This document shows, piece by piece, positions 1-8,105 of a stretch of DNA of 29,531 bases. The notes beneath the pieces are model-generated. The model did not search any database. It had not been told where the DNA came from and was given only the letters and a program-made list of their open reading frames with translations. Location of the stretch: assembly GCA_964583095.1 (NCBI GenBank), contig CAZOVB010000057.1, forward strand, positions 1 to 29,531. Reading direction: 5' to 3'. Every line of letters begins with the position of its first letter. Position 1 is the first letter of the stretch. The stretch is from CAZOVB01 sp964583095 (GTDB lineage: Bacteria > Planctomycetota > Phycisphaerae > SM23-33). The position numbers and the translations under genes are program-made.

Positions 1-2
1 CT

Positions 3-200
3 TATGCGTTCGGTGTCGTGCTTTTTCTGGTTGTCTGGCACACGACCATCCGGCCTCAGTTGGCAAAACAGACGCTCGACTGGCAGGCTCAGCGAGAAAT
101 CATCACAAGCCAAGCGGAGCTGATTGAAAGCCTTCGAGACGTTTCCGCCTCGTTTGAAAATATCGCCAAGGAACTGAAGAGTGCTCAACCTGATTCGTGA
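3..200 (+). CDS. Small single-pass membrane protein, 5' end outside the window
   Basis: The reading frame is open from the window edge to a TGA at 198-200, so the true start is probably upstream; an internal GTG at 18 would cut the membrane segment short. What is visible is a hydrophobic stretch (AFGVVLFLVVW) followed by about 45 mostly polar residues rich in Q, E, L and A that could form a coiled coil. The stop overlaps the next small membrane-protein gene by 20 bases, so the two are translationally linked. Position just before virion genes, topology and pairing would suit a lysis-cassette component (holin or spanin-like) or another phage membrane protein, but no family is recognised and no endolysin is seen nearby. 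Confidence 0.5.
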   Translation, partial: YAFGVVLFLVVWHTTIRPQLAKQTLDWQAQREIITSQAELIESLRDVSASFENIAKELKSAQPDS

Positions 201-408
201 CCTCACTATCCCCGAAATCGTGATCTTGGTTCTGATGTTTGTGCAGACCACCTGCGGCGCCGGCGTGCTGGTGTGGATGGGTACCCGCCTGGATGTGGCA
301 CCGCACGATGTTCAGGCGACTGTCAAGGGATGTCATGTGGAGGTGATGTCCAAGCTGAATCGCATGGAGGGCAAGCTTAAAGACTTGCGATTGGATGTCG
401 TGCAGTAA
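181..408 (+). CDS. Small membrane protein, possibly holin-like
   Basis: A 75-residue protein starting at a GTG that lies inside the end of the preceding small membrane-protein gene. Residues about 10-33 (from IPEIVILVLMF to GVLVW) form one hydrophobic transmembrane helix. The remainder is a short polar tail with alternating K, E, L and R residues that may be a coiled coil. Two adjacent, overlapping genes each encoding one membrane span plus a polar tail are common in phage lysis cassettes, but they also occur in other contexts. The function is therefore only inferred. The 112 bases after it show no further gene. Confidence 0.5.
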   Translation: MLNLIRDLTIPEIVILVLMFVQTTCGAGVLVWMGTRLDVAPHDVQATVKGCHVEVMSKLNRMEGKLKDLRLDVVQ

Positions 409-520
409 TAGAGTCCAGGCTCCGGCCGTCGCGGTATTTTTCAGAAGGTTGTTCCCAGCGACGCGATTAGCGGGCAACGGCTGATTCAATGAGGCAATCA
501 AAGACTACGGGGATAGTAAA

Positions 521-1090
521 GTGAGTGATAACTTGCTCGAACGCGTTGTCCGCGAAGTGGCAGGCTGGGAGTCCATGGAGCCGACAGCTATACACGTCGC
601 GATCACGCAAGCTCAGCAACGTCCACTACCGGACAAAGAGGCCGTCTGGTCGATTGCGGGCGTGTCACGGGTGTTTGGGGCGTCTGTTGGCGAGGCCGTT
701 TACACCGGTATTCTCGATGCCGGCCTTCCGGGTCTAGCTGCGCGCTTCGCATCCGTCGGCCTGGATGCTCGCAACGACCAATGGCTTGAGATGGCAGACA
801 TCATCGCGACGGCGACGCCTGATCTTGCACCGCATGCCGACCGACTGAAATACCTCGGCTTCGATCGACGTTCTCTTTGGGCACAGCATTCCATAAAGCC
901 AGCTCCAACATTGGATGACGTCACATCGGCGGTCGATTCCATCAAAGCCTCCCGCGACCGAAACGACGCCCTGCAATCGATCCTCGATCGGGCCAATGCG
1001 GCAATCACGGCCGCCCAGGAAGCGGTCGATGCCGAGCAGCCAGCCGATGCGGTTATCCTTGCTGCCGACCAATCGTGGAAGGGTGAGTGA
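521..1090 (+). CDS. Hypothetical phage protein, 189 aa
   Basis: Starts at GTG 521, with a GGGG purine run about eight bases upstream, and ends in a TGA that overlaps the next gene's ATG (TGATG). The protein is soluble-looking and rich in A, D and R. It has no signal peptide or membrane span, and its C-terminal third (from DDVTSAVDSIKASRDR to the end) is predicted by eye to be helical and possibly coiled coil. No family is recognised. Its tight coupling to a repeat-bearing, fibre-like protein suggests a virion or host-adsorption role, for example a small protein acting with the fibre, but this rests on neighbourhood only. Confidence 0.6.
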   Translation: MSDNLLERVVREVAGWESMEPTAIHVAITQAQQRPLPDKEAVWSIAGVSRVFGASVGEAVYTGILDAGLPGLAARFASVGLDARNDQWLEMADIIATATPDLAPHADRLKYLGFDRRSLWAQHSIKPAPTLDDVTSAVDSIKASRDRNDALQSILDRANAAITAAQEAVDAEQPADAVILAADQSWKGE

Positions 1091-2130
1091 TGTCGGCTGT
1101 CGGGATCGTCGCCACGAATGCAGCCCAGCAGCCAGTCGGCACGTCGCTGAGCCTGCAGCTGACCAGCGTCTCCATTGGAGACGTGATCGCAGTCATGGTG
1201 GTCAGCGATACGAGCAGCGCCAACACGTTCGCGATCACCGACGATGCCGTACACAGCTACTCTCAGGTGTGCCGCGAAGTCGTCAACGGGCGATCGGCCG
1301 AGATATGGTACGCCCGGTCAACGGTCGCCGGGCTAGTGCAGATCGCCGCACTGGCAAACGCGGCAGCGAGGTACGCGGCAGTGGCCGTGCAGCTGTCCGA
1401 CGTCGACCCGATCGCGCCGATCGACGATTCCGACACCTACCAAAACACCGTGCAGGTCGGGACGCAGTACACCGCACAATCCACCGGATTCGATGTTTCC
1501 TCGGGCTCCGCGATTCTGACCGCTGGGACGCTCAACGCATCCGGCGGTACCGGTGGTACCGGCCCCGGCTACACGCTGATCGACGGCTCCGCTGGCTCGT
1601 TTCCGCTGCGCTGGTTCCAGTCGCGTATCCCGTCGACGGCGCTGACCGATGAACGCCCCAGCTGGACCAATACCACGAATCGCCTCGGCCCCGGTGCATC
1701 GGCAGCCTTTGCGTTTGAGGTTCCACCGCCACCGGCCACGGCGGAAGTCGATGTCGCACTCGAGGGTATCACGCTGGTGTCGGCCGCTGGGCCCACGGTC
1801 AGTGCCTCCGGGTCAATCGATCTGGAGGGGATCACCACCACGGCCACGGCCGACAGCGACACCATCGCGACCGGGTCGATCGACCTCGACGGGATCACCA
1901 CCACGGCCACGGCCGACAGCGACACCATCGCGACCGGGTCGATCGATTTGGAGGGGATCACGCTCGCCGTGCAGACCAGTGCCCCTGCGGCCGGCACGGT
2001 CGGCATGACCCTGGATGGCATCACGCTCGCCGCGGCATCCCTGCCGCCATCGGACGTGTATGCGCGTGATCTATTCTTGGACGACCGCCTGTTTCTCGGT
2101 GGCGGCCTGTTCACACTCCCCGGCTTCTAG
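1090..2130 (+). CDS. Repeat-containing virion protein, probably tail fibre or surface appendage
   Basis: 346 aa from ATG 1090, which overlaps the previous stop as TGATG; a GTG three bases earlier is the alternative. Residues 1 to about 205 form a beta-rich, Ser/Thr/Ala-rich domain with phrases such as SVSIGDVIAVMVVSD and YAAVAVQLSDV, of the kind seen in phage surface proteins of high-GC bacteria. After a short proline linker (PPPPAT) come five copies of a motif around [DA]LEGIT, two of them near-perfect 21-residue units. The C-terminus (YARDLFLDDRLFLGGG) is hydrophobic. The arrangement suits a trimeric beta-structured appendage or adsorption protein, but the specific role is inferred. Confidence 0.6.
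   Translation: MSAVGIVATNAAQQPVGTSLSLQLTSVSIGDVIAVMVVSDTSSANTFAITDDAVHSYSQVCREVVNGRSAEIWYARSTVAGLVQIAALANAAARYAAVAVQLSDVDPIAPIDDSDTYQNTVQVGTQYTAQSTGFDVSSGSAILTAGTLNASGGTGGTGPGYTLIDGSAGSFPLRWFQSRIPSTALTDERPSWTNTTNRLGPGASAAFAFEVPPPPATAEVDVALEGITLVSAAGPTVSASGSIDLEGITTTATADSDTIATGSIDLDGITTTATADSDTIATGSIDLEGITLAVQTSAPAAGTVGMTLDGITLAAASLPPSDVYARDLFLDDRLFLGGGLFTLPGF
1810..1968 (+). repeat. 63-bp in-frame tandem repeat, two full copies plus a partial third
   Basis: Units at 1810-1872 and 1873-1935 differ at only a few bases; a partial third runs from 1936 to about 1968 before diverging. Each unit begins GGGTCRATCGAT and encodes 21 residues starting GSIDL[ED]GIT and ending TATADSDTIAT. Near-identity at the DNA level implies recent slippage or recombination. 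Flanking protein segments (VALEGIT, MTLDGIT) are older, diverged copies of the same unit. Confidence 0.9.
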
Positions 2131-2141
2131 GAGCTCTCGCC

Positions 2142-2549
2142 ATGACTGTTAGCCTGTCCGTCGACGTCCGCAACGCCCGCCTCGATGCGATCGAGACCGA
2201 AATCGGTGCCGGTGCCGTCCTGAAGATCCGCAGCGGCGCGCCACCGGCCGGGATCGGCGACCCGGACGCCGGCACCGTGCTGGCCACGGTCAACCTTCCC
2301 AGCGATTGGCTGGCGGCGGCAAGCTCCGGCGTGAAGAGCAAAAGCGGGACGTGGCAGGACACCTCCGCCGATGCCTCGGGGACCGCCGGGCATTTCCGGA
2401 TCTACGCGGCCGACGGAACGACGCAGCACATGCAAGGCACCATCACCGCCTCGGGCGGCGGCGGCGACATGGAGCTGAACAATACGGTCCTGGCTGCCGG
2501 CCAAGAATTCACCGTGACATCGTTTTCAATGACCGAAGGCAACGCGTAG
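2142..2549 (+). CDS. Small conserved phage protein with LPSDWLAAAS motif
   Basis: 135 aa with a good ribosome site (AGGAG at 2129-2133, eight bases before the ATG). The sequence has the look of a small protein often found in siphophages and prophages: an N-terminal RNARLDAIET segment, then LKIRSGAPPA, LPSDWLAAAS, SGTWQDTSADASGTAGHFRIY, and a C-terminal GGGGDMELNNT with TVTSFSMTEGNA. The pattern predicts an all-beta sandwich. Such proteins lie among structural genes and are thought to be decoration or tail-tip proteins, but I know of no firm function. It sits between the repeat-bearing fibre-like protein and another putative appendage protein. Confidence 0.65.
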   Translation: MTVSLSVDVRNARLDAIETEIGAGAVLKIRSGAPPAGIGDPDAGTVLATVNLPSDWLAAASSGVKSKSGTWQDTSADASGTAGHFRIYAADGTTQHMQGTITASGGGGDMELNNTVLAAGQEFTVTSFSMTEGNA

Positions 2550-2558
2550 GCGAACCGA

Positions 2559-3455
2559 ATGGATGTACCACGCGACGCAAAAGATCTGATTCTGACGGTC
2601 TACGTGGCCGGCGATGATGGTGCGCCCGTCACAGGTCTGGCTCCGGGTACGGCCGGTTTTGCTGTCGCCGGGCTAAAGCTTGGCGACACCGCTTTCCAGT
2701 CGCTGACGCTCGTTGTGGGCACCCTTGGTAGCTACGTCGCTAGCAGCTGGAACGAGATTGGTAGCGGCTACTATCAATTCTGCCCACCTAACAGCTGGAT
2801 CGTCGCGGGTCGTAGCACCGCTGTGCGGCTGACCAACGGTTCGAACCGCCCAATCAATGGCACGATCAATGCGATAGGAACCAAAGACACGGCTGACGCC
2901 GTCACCGTCGGTAGTATCTCCACAACGCTCCAGCAGCAGCTGCAAGACAACCTTGCGACCCTTGCATTCAACCGGAAGCGAGCGACGGATTGGACGTTTG
3001 ATATCAACATCGGCGACATCAGTGGGCTGAGCTGGGTCTCGATGCTGTTCACGCTCAAGGCGTCCCCAACCGAAGACGCCGACGTGGATGCGTTGCTGCA
3101 GGTCAAGCTGACCAACGGTGGCGATCCAGGCGATGGGCTGCAGGTTCTTAATGGTGCGGCGGCTGGCACGGCGTCCGATGGCGAGATCGAGGTTGTTGAT
3201 AACGAGCGAGCCGTAGTCACGATTCTGGCGGAAGCGACGGCGGTGATTGATCCGACCGATTCGAAATTCTGGTCTTACACGGGACCTATCACGCAATCGA
3301 TGTTGGCTTGGCGGCGAACCCAAGCGGCGACGAAACCGGTTCCACCGGCCTATCAATTCGATGTCAAGATTTTGAACGGAGGCGGTAGCGCCGAAACAGT
3401 CCCAGCATCGGGAACCTTGATCGTTCCGGATATCGTTACTCGGACGGTTGTGTGA
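2559..3455 (+). CDS. Putative virion appendage protein (fibre or baseplate-like)
   Basis: 298 aa from ATG 2559. The N-terminal third (KDLILTVYVAGDDGAPVTGL, then SSWNEIGSGYYQF) resembles the immunoglobulin-like entry domain of phage upper-baseplate or tail-fibre proteins, in which a polymer-like strand description is followed by 'EIGSGYY'. The middle (TTLQQQLQDNLATLAF) is helical and coiled-coil-like. The C-terminal half begins FDINIGDISGLSWVSMLFTLK and is beta-rich, with a modest resemblance to BppU-type N-terminal domains. The stop overlaps the terminase start, so the gene is in the same transcript. The assignment is by pattern only. Confidence 0.55.
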   Translation: MDVPRDAKDLILTVYVAGDDGAPVTGLAPGTAGFAVAGLKLGDTAFQSLTLVVGTLGSYVASSWNEIGSGYYQFCPPNSWIVAGRSTAVRLTNGSNRPINGTINAIGTKDTADAVTVGSISTTLQQQLQDNLATLAFNRKRATDWTFDINIGDISGLSWVSMLFTLKASPTEDADVDALLQVKLTNGGDPGDGLQVLNGAAAGTASDGEIEVVDNERAVVTILAEATAVIDPTDSKFWSYTGPITQSMLAWRRTQAATKPVPPAYQFDVKILNGGGSAETVPASGTLIVPDIVTRTVV

Positions 3456-6079
3456 TGCCTGCGACTGCCGAAACAACCATTCGCATCGAGCCCAACCCAG
3501 GCCCGCAGCACAACGCTTTTGCGTGCTCGGCCGATATTCTGATTTATGGCGGAGCGGCCGGCGGTGGAAAGCTACTGCCGTTGGACACGCCGCTTCCTAC
3601 GCCCAGTGGATGGACGACCATGGGTGAAATTAGGAAGGGTGACGAGCTCTACGATGAGACTGGACATCAATGCGTTGTAACCCACGTTTTCGATATAAAG
3701 AGCGAGCCGGAACTTTGGCGATTGACGTTTGATGATGGGTCTACCATCGATGCTTGCTCAGACCATCAATGGGTTACATTTAACGCGAAAGAGCTTGGAG
3801 CGTTGACAAGGCGCACCGACGAATCTAGGAGTCGCCGGCAAGCAAAACGACCAAGTCGCAAGGGCAAGAAAAAGTCCAAGTTGTTTTCGGAAGTGATTTC
3901 TAAAAGAAATCAAACGCATCGCCCTGCCACAAAAGCACCTCCGACTGGCACTATTCGTACAACGCGAGAAATCGCGGCAACGCTGCTGAATTATCGTGGG
4001 AGGCGTAACCATGCGATCGAAGTTGCCGAGCCACTTTTGACGGTCGCCGCTGAGCTTCCAATTGCTCCATATCTTCTGGGAGTTTGGCTTGGTGATGGGA
4101 CGCGGACAACGGGGCAGGTTACTTCGGCGGACCCGGAAATCTTTGAAAGCTTTACGAGGCTTGGGTATGAATTAGGCAAGCCAGCAAGCAAACCCAACAG
4201 TAAAGCTGTAAGCAAGACTGTTCTTGGGCTGCGGGGTCAACTAGCCGCGTTGTGCGTTCTTGATAATAAGCACATTCCTTCTGTCTATACCCGGGCCAGC
4301 AAAGAGCAACGTCTCGCCCTCCTTCAAGGGTTGATGGATACCGACGGCACGGTTGCAAGACATTCGGGCGCAGCGGAATTCACGACAACTTGCCCAAGAC
4401 TTGCCGAGGGCATTGCGGAATTGATTGTTAGTCTTGGTTGGAAAGCTCGCGTGAGAGAGGGGCGGGCAAAGTTGTCCGGCAAAGACCATGGTCCTAAATG
4501 GACGCTGAAATGGAATGCGTCAGATTATGTGTTTCGCCTGGACAGGAAACGAGATCTTCAGACGCTAGCTACACGTAGGACCTGTCGTTTTCGATACATC
4601 GTCAATGCAGAGCGAATTGCAAGCCGGCCTGGGCGGTGCATTTCTGTAGATTCCGATCGCAGGCTTTACCTGGCCGGCAAGCAGATGGTTCCTACGCACA
4701 ACAGTTTTTACCTGCTCGCCGAACCCACCCGGCACTGCATGAAGCCAGGGTTTCGTGGGACGATCTTTCGCCGGACGTTTCAGCAAGTCACGCAGGCCGG
4801 CGGCCTTTGGGATGAGTCGCAATTGCTTTATCGGCCGCTCGGTGGAAAATCGCGCGAAGGCAACGATCTGGACTGGCGGTTCCCCTCGGGGGCACGGATC
4901 AAGTTTGCTCACCTTCAGCACGAAAAGGACAAGCACGCTTACCAGGGCGGTCAGCTGGCGTATGCCGGCTTTGATGAACTGACACATTTCACCGAATCGC
5001 AATTCTGGTACATCGTCAGCCGAATGCGATCGATGGTCGTCAATCCTTACATCCGGGCAACGTGCAATCCGGAGCCGGGCTGGGTGGCTGACCTGATTTC
5101 ATGGTGGATCAATGATGATGGATTTGCGATTCCGGAGCGATCAGGCGTTGTCCGATACCTACTTCGCAGCGATGAATCAGAGGACAACGAAATTGTTTGG
5201 GGCGACTCGAAGGAAGAATTGATCGAGCGATTCCCGGGGACGGAGCCGGACGACATCATGTCGTTCAGCTTCATTGCCGCGTCGCTGGACGACAACCCGA
5301 AGATGCTGGAAAAGGACCCACGGTATCGCGCGAAGCTGAAGGCGTTACCGCGGATCGAGCGTGAAAGGTTGTTGCTCGGCAATTGGCGGATTCAGGAAGG
5401 AGCGTTGATTTCGCCGGAGTGGGTCAACACCTACGTGATCAACGACGGGCACTATGAGTGCCTGGTTGGCGGGTCGCTGGTAAAGGTGCCGATTAGTGCC
5501 TGCCGGCGATTCGCCACAATCGACACCGCGGGAACGTCGAAGGAAAAAGCGGCTGAGCAACGAGGCGACCCTCCAAGTCATTCGGCACTTGGCGTCTGGG
5601 ACTATCACCCACAAACGGATTTGCTGTTCGCCAATTTCATCTGGCGGGATCAAGTGGACTGGTCAGGCCTCAAGGAACGCGTGCCGAGCGTTTTGAAAAC
5701 ACGAAAGGTCCCACGTTCGTACATCGAAAATGCCCACTTTGGCCAGCCGTTAAAAAAAGAGATCAAGGGCAGGGCGACTGAGCTGATCGGGCCGAAGATC
5801 CCTGGCATGGATGACGGCAGTCGCGGTGCGAAGCTTGAGCGGGCGATCGCCTCGGGGATGTTGTCACGATTTGAAGATGGCCTGATCCTTCTGCCGGAGG
5901 TGGACATGAAGAATCGCAATTGGGTGAATGCGTACCGACGCGAGCTGTTGGCCTGGACCGGGCTGCCAAAGGAAACGTCCGATCAGATCGACATCACCAG
6001 CTACGCGAGCTACGTGGCAAAAACGAGAACAGGAAGTTGGGGCGGCGTTGTCCCGACGGGCGGAATGGCGAGGAGGTAA
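3455..6079 (+). CDS. terL: Terminase large subunit (DNA-packaging ATPase/nuclease) interrupted by an intein
   Basis: 874 aa precursor; ATG 3455 overlaps the previous TGA (TGATG), with GTG 3452 as the alternative. Removal of a 377-residue intein leaves about 497 residues, a normal size for TerL. The Walker A motif GGAAGGGK-S is split exactly between K and S. Downstream are a Walker B-like YAGFDEL and a nuclease half beginning FATIDTAGTSKEK with SHSALGVWDY, and later YIENAHFG and DQIDITSY, which supply acidic residues of the RNase H-like fold (Terminase_6C type). The protein packages DNA into the prohead through the portal, first cutting the concatemer. ATPase activity should require splicing, because the P-loop is broken in the precursor. 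Confidence 0.93.
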   Translation: MPATAETTIRIEPNPGPQHNAFACSADILIYGGAAGGGKLLPLDTPLPTPSGWTTMGEIRKGDELYDETGHQCVVTHVFDIKSEPELWRLTFDDGSTIDACSDHQWVTFNAKELGALTRRTDESRSRRQAKRPSRKGKKKSKLFSEVISKRNQTHRPATKAPPTGTIRTTREIAATLLNYRGRRNHAIEVAEPLLTVAAELPIAPYLLGVWLGDGTRTTGQVTSADPEIFESFTRLGYELGKPASKPNSKAVSKTVLGLRGQLAALCVLDNKHIPSVYTRASKEQRLALLQGLMDTDGTVARHSGAAEFTTTCPRLAEGIAELIVSLGWKARVREGRAKLSGKDHGPKWTLKWNASDYVFRLDRKRDLQTLATRRTCRFRYIVNAERIASRPGRCISVDSDRRLYLAGKQMVPTHNSFYLLAEPTRHCMKPGFRGTIFRRTFQQVTQAGGLWDESQLLYRPLGGKSREGNDLDWRFPSGARIKFAHLQHEKDKHAYQGGQLAYAGFDELTHFTESQFWYIVSRMRSMVVNPYIRATCNPEPGWVADLISWWINDDGFAIPERSGVVRYLLRSDESEDNEIVWGDSKEELIERFPGTEPDDIMSFSFIAASLDDNPKMLEKDPRYRAKLKALPRIERERLLLGNWRIQEGALISPEWVNTYVINDGHYECLVGGSLVKVPISACRRFATIDTAGTSKEKAAEQRGDPPSHSALGVWDYHPQTDLLFANFIWRDQVDWSGLKERVPSVLKTRKVPRSYIENAHFGQPLKKEIKGRATELIGPKIPGMDDGSRGAKLERAIASGMLSRFEDGLILLPEVDMKNRNWVNAYRRELLAWTGLPKETSDQIDITSYASYVAKTRTGSWGGVVPTGGMARR
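3572..4702 (+). other. In-frame intein with LAGLIDADG endonuclease; class 3 (WCT) signature
   Basis: The 377-residue insert begins after the Walker A lysine with LLPLDTPLPTPSGW (block A, but Leu in place of the usual Cys or Ser at position 1). It ends VPTHN before an extein Ser. Block B is GSTIDACSDHQW, with His65 and Trp67; block F is RCISVD, with Cys356; block G has Thr375, His376 and Asn377. Trp at B:12, Cys at F:4 and Thr at G:5 with a non-nucleophilic first residue are the defining marks of class 3 inteins, in which the block F Cys starts splicing. Two LAGLIDADG-type motifs (LLGVWLGDGT and LLQGLMDTDGT) indicate a homing endonuclease. The stretch is visibly more AT-rich than the flanking terminase. 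Confidence 0.92.
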
Positions 6080-6081
6080 TT

Positions 6082-6303
6082 ATGGCCAAACGAAAAGCAG
6101 CGGCTGACGACACGGCACCGAAGACGCATCAGGAAGACCCCCTGCTGACGATGAGCGAAGTCGCGCGTCGCATTGGCAAGCATCCTTCAACGATTCGCCG
6201 GTGGGTCGATGATGGATTGCTCACGGCGGTTCGGTTGCCGAGCGGGCTGCCGGCCGTGCGGGAAAGCCAAATTCTGCAACTAATGGATGTTGCAAAATTC
6301 TAA
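6082..6303 (+). CDS. Small helix-turn-helix DNA-binding protein (MerR/excisionase-like)
   Basis: 73 aa, with the start fixed by a strong AGGAGGT at 6071-6077 five bases before the ATG. After a charged N-terminus, residues about 22-62 (LLTMSEVARRIGKHPSTIRRWVDDGLL, then LPAVRESQI) form a winged-helix motif like those in MerR N-termini and phage excisionases. It lies two bases after the terminase stop and ahead of the protease gene. No separate small terminase is visible, so this protein could be the DNA-recognition partner of TerL. It could equally be a late regulator. The HTH is clear; the role is inferred. Confidence 0.75.
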   Translation: MAKRKAAADDTAPKTHQEDPLLTMSEVARRIGKHPSTIRRWVDDGLLTAVRLPSGLPAVRESQILQLMDVAKF

Positions 6304-6372
6304 TTTTTTGCGTTCTTCGCATTCCTTGCACGTTCTGTTTGACCGCTTCATTTTGCCCGTGATGATGCGGGC

Positions 6373-7527
6373 ATGGCTACCAAAACATTCCGCAAAACGA
6401 TGCTGCGTGCCGGGCAGACGTTCCACTCACCCGACGGTGAAGTGAAGGTCACGCCGGAACGCCTACAGCACTGGGCCGACACTTTCCGCAAGATGTCGGG
6501 CGCGGGCCAGGTGATCCCGATGCACTGGGATCATGGAAGCGAACTGCAGGACCTGACGCCGCTCACTTTATCAGAGTTCAAACAGCGGAAGAGCCGATCG
6601 GCCAAAAACACGGTTGGCCACCTGAAGCGGTTCGATGTCGCTGAGGATGGCCAATCGGCTGAGGTTGAATTTGTCACGCTGAGCGCTCACGCCACCGAGG
6701 CGATGGAGCAGAACCGCGTGAATCTTTCTCCGGTCATCCTGAGCCAGTGGAAAGACGGCGCGGGCAACCAGTACACCGATGCGATTACGCATCTGGATTT
6801 CGTTGACCACGCGGTCGACCACAGCCAGACGCCGGCCGAAGAAGTCGAGGCGATCTGTTGCTCATTGCGGATGAGCGATTCCAGCCATCAAGTCGTCAAG
6901 GTCTTTCGCATGGCCTCAGATGAACCGCCGGACGAAGACGGCGATTACAGCGATTACAGCGAAGGCAGCAACGCGGAAGAAACCTCCGCCGGTGGTGAAG
7001 CGACGGTCGGCCGGACGCTCGACTTGCTGGCTCGCTTGGACATCGTTTTGCCCGGCGACACCGACGCCAAGAACTTTATCGACCGACTCTATACCGCCCT
7101 GCTGACGGCAGTGGCCTCGGAGGAAGACCCCATGGCCGATCAATCGAGCCAGGATACCGAAGTGGTGGATCCGCAGATCGCAACGATGAGCTTGCAGGCT
7201 CGCCAGGCGCTCGCGTACGGCGAACGTCAGCACCGAGCGACTGTTCAGAAAGACTTGGACGAGTTGCTCGCAAGCGGTCGCTGCACACCGGCCGAACATA
7301 AGGCCCGTCAAGAATCGATCGGCGCGATCAAGCTGAGCCTCGACAGCGACGGCAACCCGACCAAGAGCGAGACCGAGTCTTGGATCGAAAGCCGCAAGCC
7401 GGTCCCGGAAGGCACCTTTTGGAGCAGCGACGAGAAGCTTCGCCGCATGTCGCTCGAAGCGGCTCCGGCCGATACCGGCGGAGTTGATCCCGAGGAAGCG
7501 GCCGACTTCGTGCTTGGCAAAAAATAA
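6373..7527 (+). CDS. Mu gpI-like prohead protease with C-terminal scaffold
   Basis: 384 aa. Residues 1-160 resemble the Mu I-type capsid assembly protease: a HSPDGEVKVTPERLQHWADTF beginning, IPMHWDHGS carrying a conserved His, VGHLKRFDV, AEVEFVTL, NLSPVILSQW and THLDFVDHAVDHSQ. The rest is acidic and helical (EDGDYSDYSEGSN, QARQALAYGERQHRATVQKDLDELLASG), as expected of a scaffold region that is degraded during maturation. It directly precedes the decoration and major capsid genes, the normal order. There is no clear ribosome site; a short GCCCG/CGGGC hairpin (6355-6372) abuts the ATG. An in-frame Met at DPMADQSS (ATG 7132) could start a separate scaffold product, as in Mu Z, but this is unproven. 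Confidence 0.78.
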   Translation: MATKTFRKTMLRAGQTFHSPDGEVKVTPERLQHWADTFRKMSGAGQVIPMHWDHGSELQDLTPLTLSEFKQRKSRSAKNTVGHLKRFDVAEDGQSAEVEFVTLSAHATEAMEQNRVNLSPVILSQWKDGAGNQYTDAITHLDFVDHAVDHSQTPAEEVEAICCSLRMSDSSHQVVKVFRMASDEPPDEDGDYSDYSEGSNAEETSAGGEATVGRTLDLLARLDIVLPGDTDAKNFIDRLYTALLTAVASEEDPMADQSSQDTEVVDPQIATMSLQARQALAYGERQHRATVQKDLDELLASGRCTPAEHKARQESIGAIKLSLDSDGNPTKSETESWIESRKPVPEGTFWSSDEKLRRMSLEAAPADTGGVDPEEAADFVLGKK

Positions 7528-7588
7528 TCAACCCGGCAATTGTGAACGCCAGGAATCACTCACTTAAAACCTCAACCAAGCGTCAGCC

Positions 7589-8044
7589 ATGAACAACGGA
7601 CTTTTTGGCGTGCCGGGTCAATCGGCCGCTGCGTTTGCCGAGCAACGGGAGATCTTCTGGGGCGGCGGCGAAGACAAGATCGAAATTCTTCGCACGAGCG
7701 CGACGATCGATTCTTCGGCTCGCGACGCCGGCAATACACCGACAACCGTGCTTCGTGCTGGCCTCTTGCTGGGGAAGGTCACGGCCAGCGGCAAGCTGAA
7801 GCAGTACGACCCCGACGGCTTGGATGGCACCGAAACGGTCTACGGCGTATTGCTTGCCGAAACGCGGATGACTGATGAGCTTGGGGTTGCGGTCGATCGC
7901 TACGTCCCAGTCGTTGTGTCGGCTCCAGTGAAAGCCAGCAAGCTTTTGATTGAGGGCGCGGCCTACGACGGTAACGCCGGAGAGGCTGACGCCAAAGCTG
8001 ACCTCGAAGCCAAGTTCTTCCGCATCGACAAAGAGCTCTGCTAG
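7589..8044 (+). CDS. Head decoration protein, lambda gpD-like
   Basis: 151 aa. The segment LRAGLLLGKVTASGKLKQYDPDGLDGTETVYGVLLAETR, followed by VPVVVSAPVKASKLL, matches the pattern of the lambda D/HDPD family: a hydrophobic strand with 'AG.LLGK', a 'ASGK...Y' turn, an acidic loop, then 'GVL' and a strand ending in a polar tail. Such proteins bind as trimers on the expanded capsid and stabilise it. The gene lies 61 bases after the protease and 61 bases before the major capsid gene, exactly where a decoration gene is expected. No Shine-Dalgarno site is seen, and the C-terminus is acidic and short. Confidence 0.8.
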   Translation: MNNGLFGVPGQSAAAFAEQREIFWGGGEDKIEILRTSATIDSSARDAGNTPTTVLRAGLLLGKVTASGKLKQYDPDGLDGTETVYGVLLAETRMTDELGVAVDRYVPVVVSAPVKASKLLIEGAAYDGNAGEADAKADLEAKFFRIDKELC

Positions 8045-8105
8045 GGCGAAGCGGCTCAACCTACCAAACCGATCAATTTTTCCGACTGAGTAGAGAATCG
8101 ATTCC

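Noticed and set aside
2673..3476. Long minus-strand ORF opposite the putative appendage gene
   Set aside because: Lies antisense to a coding region with consistent operon overlaps; composition is that of a GC-rich shadow frame.
6292..6311. GCAAAA/TTTTGC hairpin at the end of the small HTH gene
   Set aside because: Weak AT-rich 6-bp stem overlapping the stop codon, not followed by a T-run outside the stem; not a convincing terminator.
8095..8104. GAATCGATTC palindrome before the capsid start
   Set aside because: Ten bases, single copy, no promoter or repeat partner; probably chance.
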